Shown: positions 27,822 through 36,909 of the stretch, in pieces
How positions within the stretch are numbered: the stretch's first letter is position 1
Layout: each line of letters opens with the position of its first letter
Source: Microscillaceae bacterium
Lineage (GTDB): Bacteria; Bacteroidota; Bacteroidia; Cytophagales; Microscillaceae
Assembly (NCBI GenBank): GCA_011390205.1
Contig: JAABSX010000012.1
Coordinates: 1-64,000 of the forward strand
Length of the DNA stretch: 64,000 bases
Direction: 5' to 3'
Translations under genes and position numbers: made by a program
Notes under the pieces: model-generated
The model's input: the letters and a program-made list of their open reading frames with translations, nothing else
The model's database searches: none
Told to the model about the DNA's origin: nothing

Positions 27822-27852
27822 AAATCAGTTTATTTGTCTTAGAAATTCGTTT

Positions 27853-27860
27853 CAAATTTA
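27853..27860 (-). promoter_or_regulatory. Possible -7 element of nqrF
   Basis: TAAATTTG on the minus strand, 31 bases before the nqrF start. It matches TAnnTTTG, but no TTG lies at the expected -33 position. Confidence 0.4.
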
Positions 27861-28046
27861 GTGCATAATCAGAAAATAAAGTGAAAAAACTTTATTTTTA
27901 TGATTATTTTTTCAACTCGGTGTACGTCCAAAAAGTTAGACGAAATGGCGTTTTTTTACATAAATTAGCCTAAATAGTAGATAATCTGGGCTTTTTTCAC
28001 TCTTTTTTGATTATTTGAAAACATATCAGCGTTCTAGGGTGTCTTT

Positions 28047-29228
28047 TCAATGCCTGTCTGAGGTGCTTTCTGTGGCTTTGTTTTTTTTGAATACCTTCCA
28101 AGATAAATGCAGCACAGAGCAAATAAAAGGGAGGTACATCAGGATATACACAGCATTGTGTTTGTCTTCAAGATAAGCTCTATAAGCATAGCTGCTTTTG
28201 TAGCTGTCTTGCATACCTTGCTCATATTTTCGTTCATAATGTGCCTCAGCATATTTTCCTCTAAATTGGCTTTCTTTGATACTTGCTTCAGGGATTGATT
28301 TTTTAAAGAAGAAGAGATGATAAGGAAAAGTAACTAGAAGAAGAAGAACTTTATTCCCAAAATTGACAAGCAGAAAATATTGGCTCAACTGGTGAAAAAG
28401 AAGAATGACAGGCACAAAAACTAACAACAAGGGTCTTCTCCAAGCTCCTATAAAAGCCAAGCACTGCATCAGAATCGTCAAGACTACCAATATTTGAAAT
28501 ACATAACGATACTCAAATGCAAGTGAGGCAGGCGAAATATCCAAGTCTGCTGGATAAAAGTGCATAAAACTCGTCAGCCAAAAAGCATCTACCGAAAGCC
28601 AAGTCAAAAAACCATCTTTCTCAAAATATTGGTTCCAAGGGTGATACAGCAACATAGGGTAGAGCTTCCAGTAGCCCGCCAAAAAATAACTAAATAACAA
28701 ACCCGTAAGCAGCATGTCGTAGCTTTGTGAAGTGCTTCGCCAAGCCGAGGACTTTAGCTTAAGTGAGGGGAAAGCAAAAATCCAAAGAAACAAAAGCAAC
28801 ATCAGAAAACGATCACCATGGCCATGGTAGCCAAAAGACTCCTCAGGGAGCTTGAGCAGTGCCACTCCTACAAACAAAGTAACTCTCAAAACAATACTCC
28901 CCGAATACTTCCAAAGCAATATTGCACTCAGTACTGTGGGTATCAAAAGAGCATACCAGATTTCTTCTCGGAGCATATACTCAAGAAAATAGCGTGCTGT
29001 GAGGCTTTGTGCCGTAAAAAAATCAAGAGAACGACTCGGAAATACAAACACTCGGTAGCTTAGTCTTTTGTAAATCCAAAAAAGAACATATACCAATAGC
29101 AACTTGTCAGCACAATAAAAATTGACCAATTTACGCCAATCTCTTCGGGATTGGTAAGCAGGGCTGAGGCTTACTGCCCAGGCGGGCTGACTACTCAAAA
29201 AGGACAAAATCTTCTCTAGATGTTTCAT
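28047..29228 (-). CDS. Polytopic membrane protein of unknown function, possibly HTTM-like
   Basis: 393 residues with about eight hydrophobic helices after a cytoplasmic N-terminus. Notable conserved-looking features are a short HGHGDRFL segment near residue 140 before a helix, FLAGYWKLYP near 195, and an arrangement of helices (LVVLTILMQCLAFIGAW, PVILLFHQLSQYF) reminiscent of HTTM/vitamin K-dependent-carboxylase-like or DoxX-like membrane proteins. I cannot place it in a family with confidence. Its 5' end overlaps the end of the next upstream gene by 38 bases, so the two are translated as a pair. Confidence 0.6.
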   Translation of the reverse strand: MKHLEKILSFLSSQPAWAVSLSPAYQSRRDWRKLVNFYCADKLLLVYVLFWIYKRLSYRVFVFPSRSLDFFTAQSLTARYFLEYMLREEIWYALLIPTVLSAILLWKYSGSIVLRVTLFVGVALLKLPEESFGYHGHGDRFLMLLLFLWIFAFPSLKLKSSAWRSTSQSYDMLLTGLLFSYFLAGYWKLYPMLLYHPWNQYFEKDGFLTWLSVDAFWLTSFMHFYPADLDISPASLAFEYRYVFQILVVLTILMQCLAFIGAWRRPLLLVFVPVILLFHQLSQYFLLVNFGNKVLLLLVTFPYHLFFFKKSIPEASIKESQFRGKYAEAHYERKYEQGMQDSYKSSYAYRAYLEDKHNAVYILMYLPFICSVLHLSWKVFKKNKATESTSDRH

Positions 29229-29625
29229 GCTGACCTCTGATTATTTTTTGGGGAGAATAAATCTCTCTCACAATTTTAAAATTATGCACTTCGAAAGGAA
29301 AGAATGTAGATATCTCTTCTTTTAACTGAGCAGCAGAATAAACTTTTGACTCGTATTTTTTTAAATATATCTCAAATTGGGTTTGGTATTTCTTCAAGGA
29401 AAACACTTCCCAATTAAGGTTTTTTTGCTTTTTATAAGCCAATAAAAAACGCTCTTTGGGGACATCCATTTCAGGAAAAGGCATCAGCCGCCAGTTATAA
29501 AAAGGGTAAAGCTCTCCCATTTGGGGGTTTTTCTGGCTGTGGTGTGAGCCAAGGTTAAGTAATACACTCAGCAATACGAGTAATGCCGTGCCTATGAATC
29601 GCTGTTGTGCTGAAATCTTTGGCAT
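29191..29625 (-). CDS. Small membrane-anchored protein paired with 28047-29228
   Basis: 144 residues. One N-terminal helix (residues 10-24) anchors it; the remainder is soluble and probably faces the periplasm, with charged and aromatic segments (YPFYNWRLMPFPEMD, FSLKKYQTQFEIYL) and no known motif. The overlap with the polytopic gene downstream implies a functional pair, as seen with HTTM-like proteins and an accessory subunit, but this is inference from arrangement. The MscS gene upstream ends 82 bases away. Confidence 0.55.
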   Translation of the reverse strand: MPKISAQQRFIGTALLVLLSVLLNLGSHHSQKNPQMGELYPFYNWRLMPFPEMDVPKERFLLAYKKQKNLNWEVFSLKKYQTQFEIYLKKYESKVYSAAQLKEEISTFFPFEVHNFKIVREIYSPQKIIRGQHETSREDFVLFE

Positions 29626-29707
29626 AATAAGATTTTTATATTTAATGACTCAATGAATGCTTTTTTGATACTGACAGAATAGCTAAAACCATTTCTAAAA
29701 TCTTTTT

Positions 29708-31366
29708 TTAAGAAGGTGCTTTCTTCTGTGTATCTGTTACGAACAGTGCACCCGTAAATTGATTTATTTTTTGGTTTAAATGTTTCTTGTGAAGCTCGGC
29801 ATCTGGGTATTCAGGGCTCAGACTTTTTTGCCCAGGAAAATCCTCAATGCGCAGACTTTGTGTAGGAAAGGCAAACCTTACGCCCAGTGTCTTGGCAAGC
29901 CTCAACACGGCAAGCATGACTTCTTGCCTAGCTTTGAGCTCTGCCCCCCAGTCTGGCACTTGAAAAAAAATATAAAACAATACATCTAAAGACGCTGCAT
30001 TAAACTGATTCAGGTAAATATGGTAACTGTCTTTGCGTGTATCAGGGTGCTTTTGCACTATCTGGTGAAGCCCCTCTATGAATGCCTCTATCAACTCAGG
30101 AGGCGTGTCATAAGTCAGGGCAAGGCTTGTGCGGTAGCGGCGATAGACCCGCAGACCCATATTGTCTATGGTCATGTCAGCCAAACGCCCATTAGGGATA
30201 TAAATCAATGAATTGTGAAAGGTGCGTACACGGGTAGAGCGAAAGCCCACTTCTTCAATAGAGCCATCTATATCATTGGCTACTATCCAATCTCCCACCT
30301 GAAAAGGACGGTCTAAGAAAATAGTAACAGAGCCAAAAAGATTCTTAATGGTGTCTTGTGCAGCCAACGCAAAGGCAAGCGTGCCTATGGAAAGCCCTGC
30401 TACAAGTGCTGTGATGTTAAACTCTAAATTTTGTAATACATACAAGCTACCTACCAAAAAAACCACAATTTTAAGACTCTTGCGGATGAGAGGTGCAAGC
30501 TGATCATCTAGCGTACTGCTGGTACTCTCTGCATGCCTTTGGATAAAAACACTTATAAAATCGATGATTCTGAAGCCTATCATAATCACATAGATAGGAA
30601 TGGCAGTACGGAAAAATAAGAAAATAACCCAACTCATAGAAGTAGGCAGACTCAGCACAGGGATAAGCCAAGTAAGCACTAAACAGACCAGCAGCAGGCT
30701 CAGAGGGCGGGCAATGGGTTGCAGGAATTTCTTTGCCAATTCGGTACGGATGCGTGAGAAAAACCGCATCAAGACATTGCCCAGCAAAAAACTCAGCAGT
30801 TTGTGTAGCAAAAAAGTAAATATACCCAGAATAAGCAAGCCGATGTATTGCCAAGTGTTAAGCCCTAAGAATTTTTTGTTTGCACCCTTCGGGATGAGGT
30901 TAAGCAGCTTGTCTAGCCCCATCGGATAGACCTGTGCATGCAGTCTGGAGATTGATTTGACTGTTTCGGAAGAGAAAAGCCAGATATTTCCTACTTTTTC
31001 TACATAAATCTCAGGAGTAGAAGCAAAGAGTACATAGCGTTTTTTTTGGCTCAGTGTGTCCCCATAGTCGGGGTCTCTGGGCAGTTCATCCAAATTTACA
31101 AAAAGTCCTTTGCCGTCTAAGATTTGAATCAGCTCAATGGCAAGGTTTTCTTTGTCAGCTTGTGAATGTGTGTCCGTATTCAGTGTGCGTGCAGCCAGAG
31201 AGGGGTTGAAGTTATCAGATTGCAGATTATCTAAGAAAGTAAAAATCGTGTGGTAAGGAGATGTCAGCTGATAAGCTTCTTGGGCAAAAAGTCTGGAGGG
31301 GATAAACCAAAGTATACCAAACCCTAAAATCAACAGTAGCTTTGTGTGTTTTTGTGAAGTGTGCAT
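29708..31366 (-). CDS. MscS-family mechanosensitive channel with exported N-terminal domain
   Basis: 552 residues. A signal peptide (to LFAQ) and about 130 residues of periplasmic domain precede four or five transmembrane helices. The pore and MscS core lie at about 300-460: VAGLSIGTLAFALAAQDTIKNLFGS is the Gly/Ala-packed pore helix, followed by VTIFLDRPFQVGDWIVANDIDGSIEEVGFRSTRVR, the diagnostic beta-domain block. The C-terminal domain follows with YDTPPELIEAFIEGL. It releases osmolytes on hypo-osmotic shock. It has its own promoter at 31419-31449. Confidence 0.9.
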   Translation of the reverse strand: MHTSQKHTKLLLILGFGILWFIPSRLFAQEAYQLTSPYHTIFTFLDNLQSDNFNPSLAARTLNTDTHSQADKENLAIELIQILDGKGLFVNLDELPRDPDYGDTLSQKKRYVLFASTPEIYVEKVGNIWLFSSETVKSISRLHAQVYPMGLDKLLNLIPKGANKKFLGLNTWQYIGLLILGIFTFLLHKLLSFLLGNVLMRFFSRIRTELAKKFLQPIARPLSLLLVCLVLTWLIPVLSLPTSMSWVIFLFFRTAIPIYVIMIGFRIIDFISVFIQRHAESTSSTLDDQLAPLIRKSLKIVVFLVGSLYVLQNLEFNITALVAGLSIGTLAFALAAQDTIKNLFGSVTIFLDRPFQVGDWIVANDIDGSIEEVGFRSTRVRTFHNSLIYIPNGRLADMTIDNMGLRVYRRYRTSLALTYDTPPELIEAFIEGLHQIVQKHPDTRKDSYHIYLNQFNAASLDVLFYIFFQVPDWGAELKARQEVMLAVLRLAKTLGVRFAFPTQSLRIEDFPGQKSLSPEYPDAELHKKHLNQKINQFTGALFVTDTQKKAPS

Positions 31367-31418
31367 GCAGTTTAGGATGTTTTAAGAAGTATGGATAGAC
31401 ACCTTTAAATAGGATGTA

Positions 31419-31449
31419 CAAATATAAAAAAAATGTGTTGTCTATCCAA
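31419..31449 (-). promoter_or_regulatory. Bacteroidota -33/-7 promoter for the MscS gene
   Basis: On the minus strand TTG (31449-31447), a 20-base spacer, TATATTTG (31426-31419). It lies 52 bases upstream of the MscS start at 31366; a perfect match in sequence and spacing. Confidence 0.78.
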
Positions 31450-31503
31450 TCTATGAGGATGACACACATTTTTATTTTCTAGCAAAATACATCTTCTTAC
31501 TCC

Positions 31504-32175
31504 TTAATCTTTGACAGGTGCAGGGCTTATCTCTGCCAGAAGTATCCAAAAAGCAGTAACCCAATAATAGATCACCCAGTTAATGATGCCCAATAATTTA
31601 GAACCATCTTCTAAAAGTGAGCGGAGACCTTGCTGCTCGAGCACTTCGTATTTTACCAAGATAGATTGTGACACATCAGCCAAAACCATAAATGCCAAAA
31701 AACCAACAGAACTTGCTAAGATAAACTTGGCGGGGTTAAGCAAGAAAGCATGAAATTTATAAAAATAAAAAAGTGCAGCGATGCCATAAAAGGCAAATAC
31801 AGCGAACTCAGGCACGCCCAGAAAGCGAGGAATTATTTTTTCGTGTAAGAGAAAAAAATCATCCAAACCCAGCATCAGGCTAAACAGTGCCGAAAAAAAT
31901 AAAAAATAACTGGCTCGCTTTGCTGCCTTTGTGTGATACATCAGGAAAGAGGCAAAAAGCAAGAAAGAACCCGTAGCAATCCATAGAAAAACCCCAATAT
32001 TAGAGAATATCCCAAAATAGACAGGAAAATCACCTTTCGCCATGATATCTCTTGTAAGGATAGAAAAATCAATGTTTTTCTTTTGACAAAGTAAAAATGC
32101 ACCTATTAATATCAGTGGTGCAGCTATATTGCTAAACAATGCAAAATATTTTGCTTTTAGGATTTTCATTTTCAT
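31504..32175 (-). CDS. Unknown seven-helix-like membrane protein
   Basis: 223 residues with about six or seven transmembrane helices. Two polar motifs stand out: LDDFFLLHE near residue 105 and LLEDGSKLLG near 188, both at helix ends. Paired acidic/His motifs in membrane helices are typical of metal-binding hydrolases such as the CREST superfamily, but I see too few matches to assign it. It is minus-strand, separated from the MscS gene by its own promoter region, and likely a single-gene unit. Confidence 0.6.
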   Translation of the reverse strand: MKMKILKAKYFALFSNIAAPLILIGAFLLCQKKNIDFSILTRDIMAKGDFPVYFGIFSNIGVFLWIATGSFLLFASFLMYHTKAAKRASYFLFFSALFSLMLGLDDFFLLHEKIIPRFLGVPEFAVFAFYGIAALFYFYKFHAFLLNPAKFILASSVGFLAFMVLADVSQSILVKYEVLEQQGLRSLLEDGSKLLGIINWVIYYWVTAFWILLAEISPAPVKD

Positions 32176-32540
32176 TTGTGTAATAAGTGTATAGTTTTAA
32201 GTAAAGTTGTTAATACGCTAATTATCGGTAAATTATAAAACATATAGTATAAACCGAATATATTTGGGTATTGATTATTTAGACATATTTGTTTTTAAGA
32301 TATTTACAAATGTTTGACCAAAGTTGAGATATACAAAGTATGCACAAAGAAAAAAACTTCTGTGTGTTTATATGCCTAGACAATCAATATTTATTTAGAA
32401 AATATTCTTGAATAAGAATATACAGAAAAGCTGAAAGAAGGCTACATCAAGGCTAAAAATTTTCAATTCTTTTTGAAAGTTCCATAAAAACACCCTAACT
32501 TTGTACTGGACTATTAAGTATCGAATCAATCGTCTATAAT
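32176..32540. other. AT-rich divergent intergenic region
   Basis: Holds the start regions of the minus-strand membrane gene and of the plus-strand GbsR operon. Apart from the promoter at 32473-32503, I see no other feature. Confidence 0.5.
32473..32503 (+). promoter_or_regulatory. Bacteroidota -33/-7 promoter of the small membrane protein/GbsR operon
   Basis: TTG at 32473-32475, 20-base spacer, TAACTTTG at 32496-32503. It lies 38 bases before the TTG start at 32541; a perfect match. Confidence 0.8.
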
Positions 32541-32813
32541 TTGAACTCTAGAGAAATTTCTTTTTATATTGGGATTGTAATTCCCAACTTTTTAAGCATT
32601 GCATTAATTGCCCTAGTAGCCCTTATACATTCAGAGGTATATTACCTCACGGGCTCTTTGCTTTGGGCAAGTTTTGGCGTAATCTTATCCATCGGGATAG
32701 GCGTTAGTGCTTATCTTTGGCATTCTCTTTCACTGCCTCGCCAAGAGTTTTTCAAATATACGCTACTCAATAGCCTAGTAGCTTTATTTTGGCTGATGCT
32801 TTTAATTCTGTAG
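32541..32813 (+). CDS. Small membrane protein in operon with GbsR regulator
   Basis: 90 residues, three predicted transmembrane helices (about 10-30, 36-57, 70-89). The start is the TTG at 32541, the first in-frame codon after the promoter; no good ATG alternative exists in frame, so the start is a weaker point. No recognised family. It stands 51 bases upstream of the GbsR/MarR gene and shares its promoter, so its expression probably follows that regulator. Confidence 0.55.
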   Translation: MNSREISFYIGIVIPNFLSIALIALVALIHSEVYYLTGSLLWASFGVILSIGIGVSAYLWHSLSLPRQEFFKYTLLNSLVALFWLMLLIL

Positions 32814-32864
32814 TTTTTTTTGATATTTGGGTCAGCATCACCTCTTTTTAGAGATATTTTTAAT

Positions 32865-33371
32865 ATGAATTTAGAAGAAGCAAAAGAACAGTTTATACAG
32901 ACTTGGGGCACTCTAGGCACTAACTGGGGCATTAACCGCACCATGGCACAGATTCACGCTTTGCTCATGATAGCCCCTGAGTCTTTGAGTACAGAGGAAA
33001 TCATGGAGGAGCTAAACATATCAAGAGGCAATACCAATATGAATATCCGAGAGCTTATCTCTTGGGGCTTGGTACACAAAGAACTAAAAGCAGGAGAGCG
33101 GAAAGAGTACTTTGTGGCTGAGAAAGATATATGGGAAGTGGCACAGTGCATCGTCAGAGAGCGTAAAAGGAGAGAACTAGACCCCATGCGCAAAGCCATA
33201 GAAAGCCTTGGGCAAGTAGAAGGAGACCCCAAAGACCCCAAAATCAAGGCCTATCTGGCAGTGGTGCATGACATCCAAGGGCTTTCTACGATGGCAGACA
33301 GTGTATTGAGCAAATTTACGGTGATGGATAAGAATTGGTTTGTCAAAAAAATCCTAAAACTATTTAGTTAG
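32865..33371 (+). CDS. GbsR/MarR-family transcriptional regulator
   Basis: 168 residues from ATG at 32865, chosen because earlier in-frame codons are only TTG. The winged-helix core is clear: FIQTWGTLGTNWGINRTMAQIHALLMIAPESLSTEEIMEELNISRGNTNMNIRELISWGLVHKE by position about 8-75, followed by a helical dimerisation tail. GbsR relatives repress osmoprotectant (choline/betaine) genes in Bacilli; Bacteroidota members have unknown targets. Its stop overlaps the convergent PrkA-like gene by four bases. It could autoregulate from the promoter at 32473-32503. Confidence 0.88.
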   Translation: MNLEEAKEQFIQTWGTLGTNWGINRTMAQIHALLMIAPESLSTEEIMEELNISRGNTNMNIRELISWGLVHKELKAGERKEYFVAEKDIWEVAQCIVRERKRRELDPMRKAIESLGQVEGDPKDPKIKAYLAVVHDIQGLSTMADSVLSKFTVMDKNWFVKKILKLFS

Positions 33372-35632
33372 TATTTGTCTGCTAGGTTTTTATCAATGGC
33401 ATAAATGCTCACTTGTTTTGCTCCTTCCTCATCATATTTGAATTTATTTTGGAGATTCTTGATGAGTGTCTGAACATCCTGCTTGATTCTTTTGTCATAT
33501 TTTTCGAAGCTTTTTTTGCCATAGTCTAAGATAGCCCTTCTAAAGTTTTCATTGCTTAGATAGACAGCCAGCACATTCTCTTTCAGATTTTGGGTATATT
33601 TTTCAAAGAGTTTTTTGAATTGCTGTGATTCTGTAAGGGCTCTCCCCTCGAGCTGTAGCTCTTGGGCAAGTGTCTCGGTGATGTATTCGGTCAAGACATC
33701 CCTTCTGAAAGATATTTGTGTTCTGCGGCTGCTGTCTGCACCCAAAATGATGGTCTCAAACTTTCTGAAATACTCTTCTGTAATCTCTAATATATCTTGG
33801 GTGTAGGGGCTTGTCTTGGTATCACCTATCTCAAAATTAATCGCAAAGAGGTAGTTTTGAATGTCCTTGGAGATATTTTCGTGGTTGTAGGCATAGATAG
33901 ATTCTTTGATTTGCTGCAAAACCTCAAAATCATACAAATCTCTCAAAGACTTGATAAAGCCTTCGGGCAACTCTTCATGTAAGGGATTTTTACTAAAATA
34001 GGCCTCTACCGTGTCCATTGTGATGAGCTTATCTCCTTTGCCATATTTTGTAAAAAAGCTATTGAATATATTGAGAGATTGCCTGCCCGAGAAGCCAAAA
34101 TGCCCTTCAAGCTCAGACTCTTCCATGATTTTCTTTTGGGTGCGCTGGTCAAAACGCTTGAGGTCTTCATCAGAGAGCCAGTTAGGGATATTTCCTGCAT
34201 AGATTTCCATCTTAAGCAAGAGGTAGTTTTCATCTAAATATTTGCTGTATCTTTCAGGGCTTTTAATCCATTTTCGGATGGTCGGGGAGTCTTGGTGGAG
34301 GCGAGAAGACACAATGATTTTGGCGATATTGTCAAGCACTTGGGGCAAAAAAAGCTGGTCTATGTTTTCCCCAAATTTATTGTGGTAGATGCGTACTTCA
34401 GTCTTGTAGTCCAGCACATAAGGCACATTCAGATTAATGATTCTGTCTTTGAAAGAAGGAATGTCTTCATAATGAAATTTATCTTGCGGATTGACCAAGC
34501 CCACAAACAGAGATTTGATACGCTCTTCTATCAGCCCTACCTTGTGCACTCCATCACTGATGATGCCGTGTAGCTTCATAAGTCTTTTCACATTGTGCTC
34601 CTTGATGTCCATCAGTGCCAAGATGCCATTGTTGGTGCGGGCAAGGTTAGAGTGAATATAATTGACCTTGTCAGTCTTGAGCAAGGCATTGAGCATACTC
34701 TGTATGGTGGGGCTGGTGATGTAGCCCTTGTAGATAGGGTCACTGGAGTTAAATACGGTTACCCCTTCACCAAACTGACGGTTATAGACTGCCTTACGAG
34801 CCCCTGCCATCTCCAGAACTGCCAAGGGGTCTGCTAAAATATCCAGTAAATGGGTGTAAAGTGAGGTACAGATGCTACAAGCCGTATCTTTGAGCACCCA
34901 CTCATATTCTTTTTCGTGAAAGAGGGCTTCTTTGAAGGCTTGGTCGGTGATGAGCTCGTCTAAAAAATCAGCCCTGAAAGACTTGGGAATCAGCAAGATA
35001 GGGTGGTCATGGTTGGGGCAAGAAAACTCTACAAACTCTACTGGAAAGCTTTCTGTTTGGATTTTAAAAGGTGTATAACGTGCCTCTGTTTCAGGCTCAT
35101 CATTCTCAATACTGAGGTGCTGCACCAAAGAATCTATGTATTGGTAGCCGCCCAGTTTTGCTACATTGAGTTTCCAATGCACTTCATAACTTGTGCCAGC
35201 TTGGGTGTGGGCATATGCTTCAAATTTTTGGAGTAGGTTATTCAAAAAGGTGCTTTTTCCGCTGCCAGGCGGGCCTTCAAAGAGGAATATATTTTTATTT
35301 TGGACACCTTTTTTAAAGCCATCTGTGAGCTTCATAAACCTGCCTGCAAAGAGCCTGTCCGAAAAAAAAGGATTGTCACAGTCTTTCTCAAACAGATTGG
35401 CATATTGATATTGCTCGAGGTGCATGAGTTGCTCATCGGAGCTTTTTTCATTTTTAGGAGAATCCACATAAAAATGCACCATGTCATAGAAGAGCTGAAA
35501 AATATCTCTAAAAATATGTGTGGGTTGCTCTTTGGCAAGGTCTAAAAACGCCTCAAAATTCATAGAGGGTCTGAGCTCCTTGTTGCGGAGCTTCTCGCCA
35601 AGTTGATGAAGTGCTTTGCGGGTATGTGTCAT
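33368..35632 (-). CDS. PrkA-type serine protein kinase (AAA+)
   Basis: 754 residues, longer than the about 640 of Escherichia coli YeaG. The AAA_PrkA domain has the Walker A motif GPPGSGKST at residues 120-128. Matching blocks across PrkA proteins include ARTNNGILALMDI, FKDRIINLNVPYVLDYKTEVRIY and HFGFSGRQSLNIF, then a long helical C-terminal part. Inserted between Walker A and these blocks are CPNHDH (205-210) and CSIC (252-255), which could bind zinc. PrkA acts in stress and nutrient signalling, usually beside yeaH/SpoVR genes; those are absent here. The kinase assignment rests on the family. Confidence 0.85.
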   Translation of the reverse strand: MTHTRKALHQLGEKLRNKELRPSMNFEAFLDLAKEQPTHIFRDIFQLFYDMVHFYVDSPKNEKSSDEQLMHLEQYQYANLFEKDCDNPFFSDRLFAGRFMKLTDGFKKGVQNKNIFLFEGPPGSGKSTFLNNLLQKFEAYAHTQAGTSYEVHWKLNVAKLGGYQYIDSLVQHLSIENDEPETEARYTPFKIQTESFPVEFVEFSCPNHDHPILLIPKSFRADFLDELITDQAFKEALFHEKEYEWVLKDTACSICTSLYTHLLDILADPLAVLEMAGARKAVYNRQFGEGVTVFNSSDPIYKGYITSPTIQSMLNALLKTDKVNYIHSNLARTNNGILALMDIKEHNVKRLMKLHGIISDGVHKVGLIEERIKSLFVGLVNPQDKFHYEDIPSFKDRIINLNVPYVLDYKTEVRIYHNKFGENIDQLFLPQVLDNIAKIIVSSRLHQDSPTIRKWIKSPERYSKYLDENYLLLKMEIYAGNIPNWLSDEDLKRFDQRTQKKIMEESELEGHFGFSGRQSLNIFNSFFTKYGKGDKLITMDTVEAYFSKNPLHEELPEGFIKSLRDLYDFEVLQQIKESIYAYNHENISKDIQNYLFAINFEIGDTKTSPYTQDILEITEEYFRKFETIILGADSSRRTQISFRRDVLTEYITETLAQELQLEGRALTESQQFKKLFEKYTQNLKENVLAVYLSNENFRRAILDYGKKSFEKYDKRIKQDVQTLIKNLQNKFKYDEEGAKQVSIYAIDKNLADKY

Positions 35633-35873
35633 GGCAGTATAATTTAGGGTAGTGGGCAGGTGTTTTTTCTAAGTTGGCCTGTGCTATTTTTAGGAATAAG
35701 ATTTTGAAAATCAGTAGGTTACAATAAATCCCAACATTCCACCGAAAGCCCAGCCTTGCTCACACAAATATACCTTACGTTAAAGAATAAGACAACTACT
35801 TCTAATTTATACGATATAGCACTGCTTAAAGTATGCGAAAATAATTTTACTGTTTACTTAGGGCTACATCTTG

Positions 35874-36227
35874 CTAAGCAAGGCTACTCCAAAAATCAGG
35901 GTCTTGAGCTATAAATTTCTCAAAAATGGGGACGTGTATCACCAGTTCACCCACATACATCACTTGGAAGAGAACAAAATTTTGCTCTTTTTGTAGGGTG
36001 AGGTAATTGATATTCCCTCCAAACTGAAATTTGGGTGAAGATGAGATGATTTTCTCAAAAATCATCTCATTGTTTTTAATAATGGCATAGGAGCTACCCA
36101 ATACACTTAGTTGCAAAAAAATATTTTCGTCTTCTGCCACTACATCCATTATTTCTACTGCAAAGAAACTTCTTCTTTCTTTGTAAATTCCTTTTGAATG
36201 GATGAGTGGCGTAAGATTATCTAACAT
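35874..36227 (-). CDS. Conserved-looking protein of unknown function
   Basis: 117 residues, soluble, mostly beta-strand pattern (IFLQLSVLGSSYAIIKNNEMIFEKII, NFVLFQVMYVGELVIHVPIF). No signal peptide, membrane segment or recognised motif. It is the last gene of the minus-strand cluster, 47 bases downstream of the DUF5606 gene, so it is probably co-transcribed. Coding is supported by the strong amphipathic pattern and its clean fit between neighbours. Confidence 0.6.
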   Translation of the reverse strand: MLDNLTPLIHSKGIYKERRSFFAVEIMDVVAEDENIFLQLSVLGSSYAIIKNNEMIFEKIISSSPKFQFGGNINYLTLQKEQNFVLFQVMYVGELVIHVPIFEKFIAQDPDFWSSLA

Positions 36228-36274
36228 AATTCAGTTTTTTTAGCACTGATAACTGCTTACCAATTGCTTTGGTT

Positions 36275-36832
36275 TTATTTTGCTTTTGGCTTGGCACTTG
36301 TTTTTGTAGCTTTGGCTGCAGATGGTTTTTCTGCTCTATTGTTTACAGGCTTCTGCCCAGGGTTGTCTGCTTTCTTGCCTTTTTTTACTTCGGTTTCTTT
36401 CTTGCTTTCTTCTTCTTCTTCATCCACTACGAGGAGTGTATCAAAGGTTTCGGGAGAAAACTGAAAAATAATGCCATACCAAGACACGAGTTTTTTCATA
36501 TCTGACATAAACACCCTGTTTCGGTCATATTGGGGGATAATCTCTTCCATAAAGCTGATGAGCTCAGACTCTTCTGATTTTTTGTGTACAGGGATTTCAC
36601 CGTTGTATTTTTGGTGTATGTTGTATAGTGCTTGTTCTAAAAGAATCACTCCCTCCTCGTCAGTGGTGTAGATAGAGATTTCTTTGAGCAGAGAGACACG
36701 GTGGGAGATACCCATAGAGCTGCGTTTTTTTTGCTCGTCTAGTGTCTCCACGATGACTCCTTTGGGTGTAGATTTTAAGATTTTGTAAAGACCAGGCTTG
36801 CCTGATATTGCGGCGATTTCTTTTAATTTCAT
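36275..36832 (-). CDS. DUF5606 protein
   Basis: 185 residues. The N-terminal block 'MKLKEIAAISGKPGLYKILKS' and GVIVETLDEQKKR followed by HRVSLLKEISIYT are the family's hallmarks; residues to about 140 are a compact domain found almost only in Bacteroidota. The last 40 residues are a Lys/Ala/Pro-rich tail, likely disordered. Function unknown; it lies downstream of engB, 77 bases away, within a housekeeping cluster. Confidence 0.82.
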   Translation of the reverse strand: MKLKEIAAISGKPGLYKILKSTPKGVIVETLDEQKKRSSMGISHRVSLLKEISIYTTDEEGVILLEQALYNIHQKYNGEIPVHKKSEESELISFMEEIIPQYDRNRVFMSDMKKLVSWYGIIFQFSPETFDTLLVVDEEEEESKKETEVKKGKKADNPGQKPVNNRAEKPSAAKATKTSAKPKAK

Positions 36833-36909
36833 AGAGTACTTGATACTTTTGGTTTTAACTTTAAGAATTTAGTTTATAAATCTAAGAAAGGTTTTTGGCG
36901 TAATTTATT

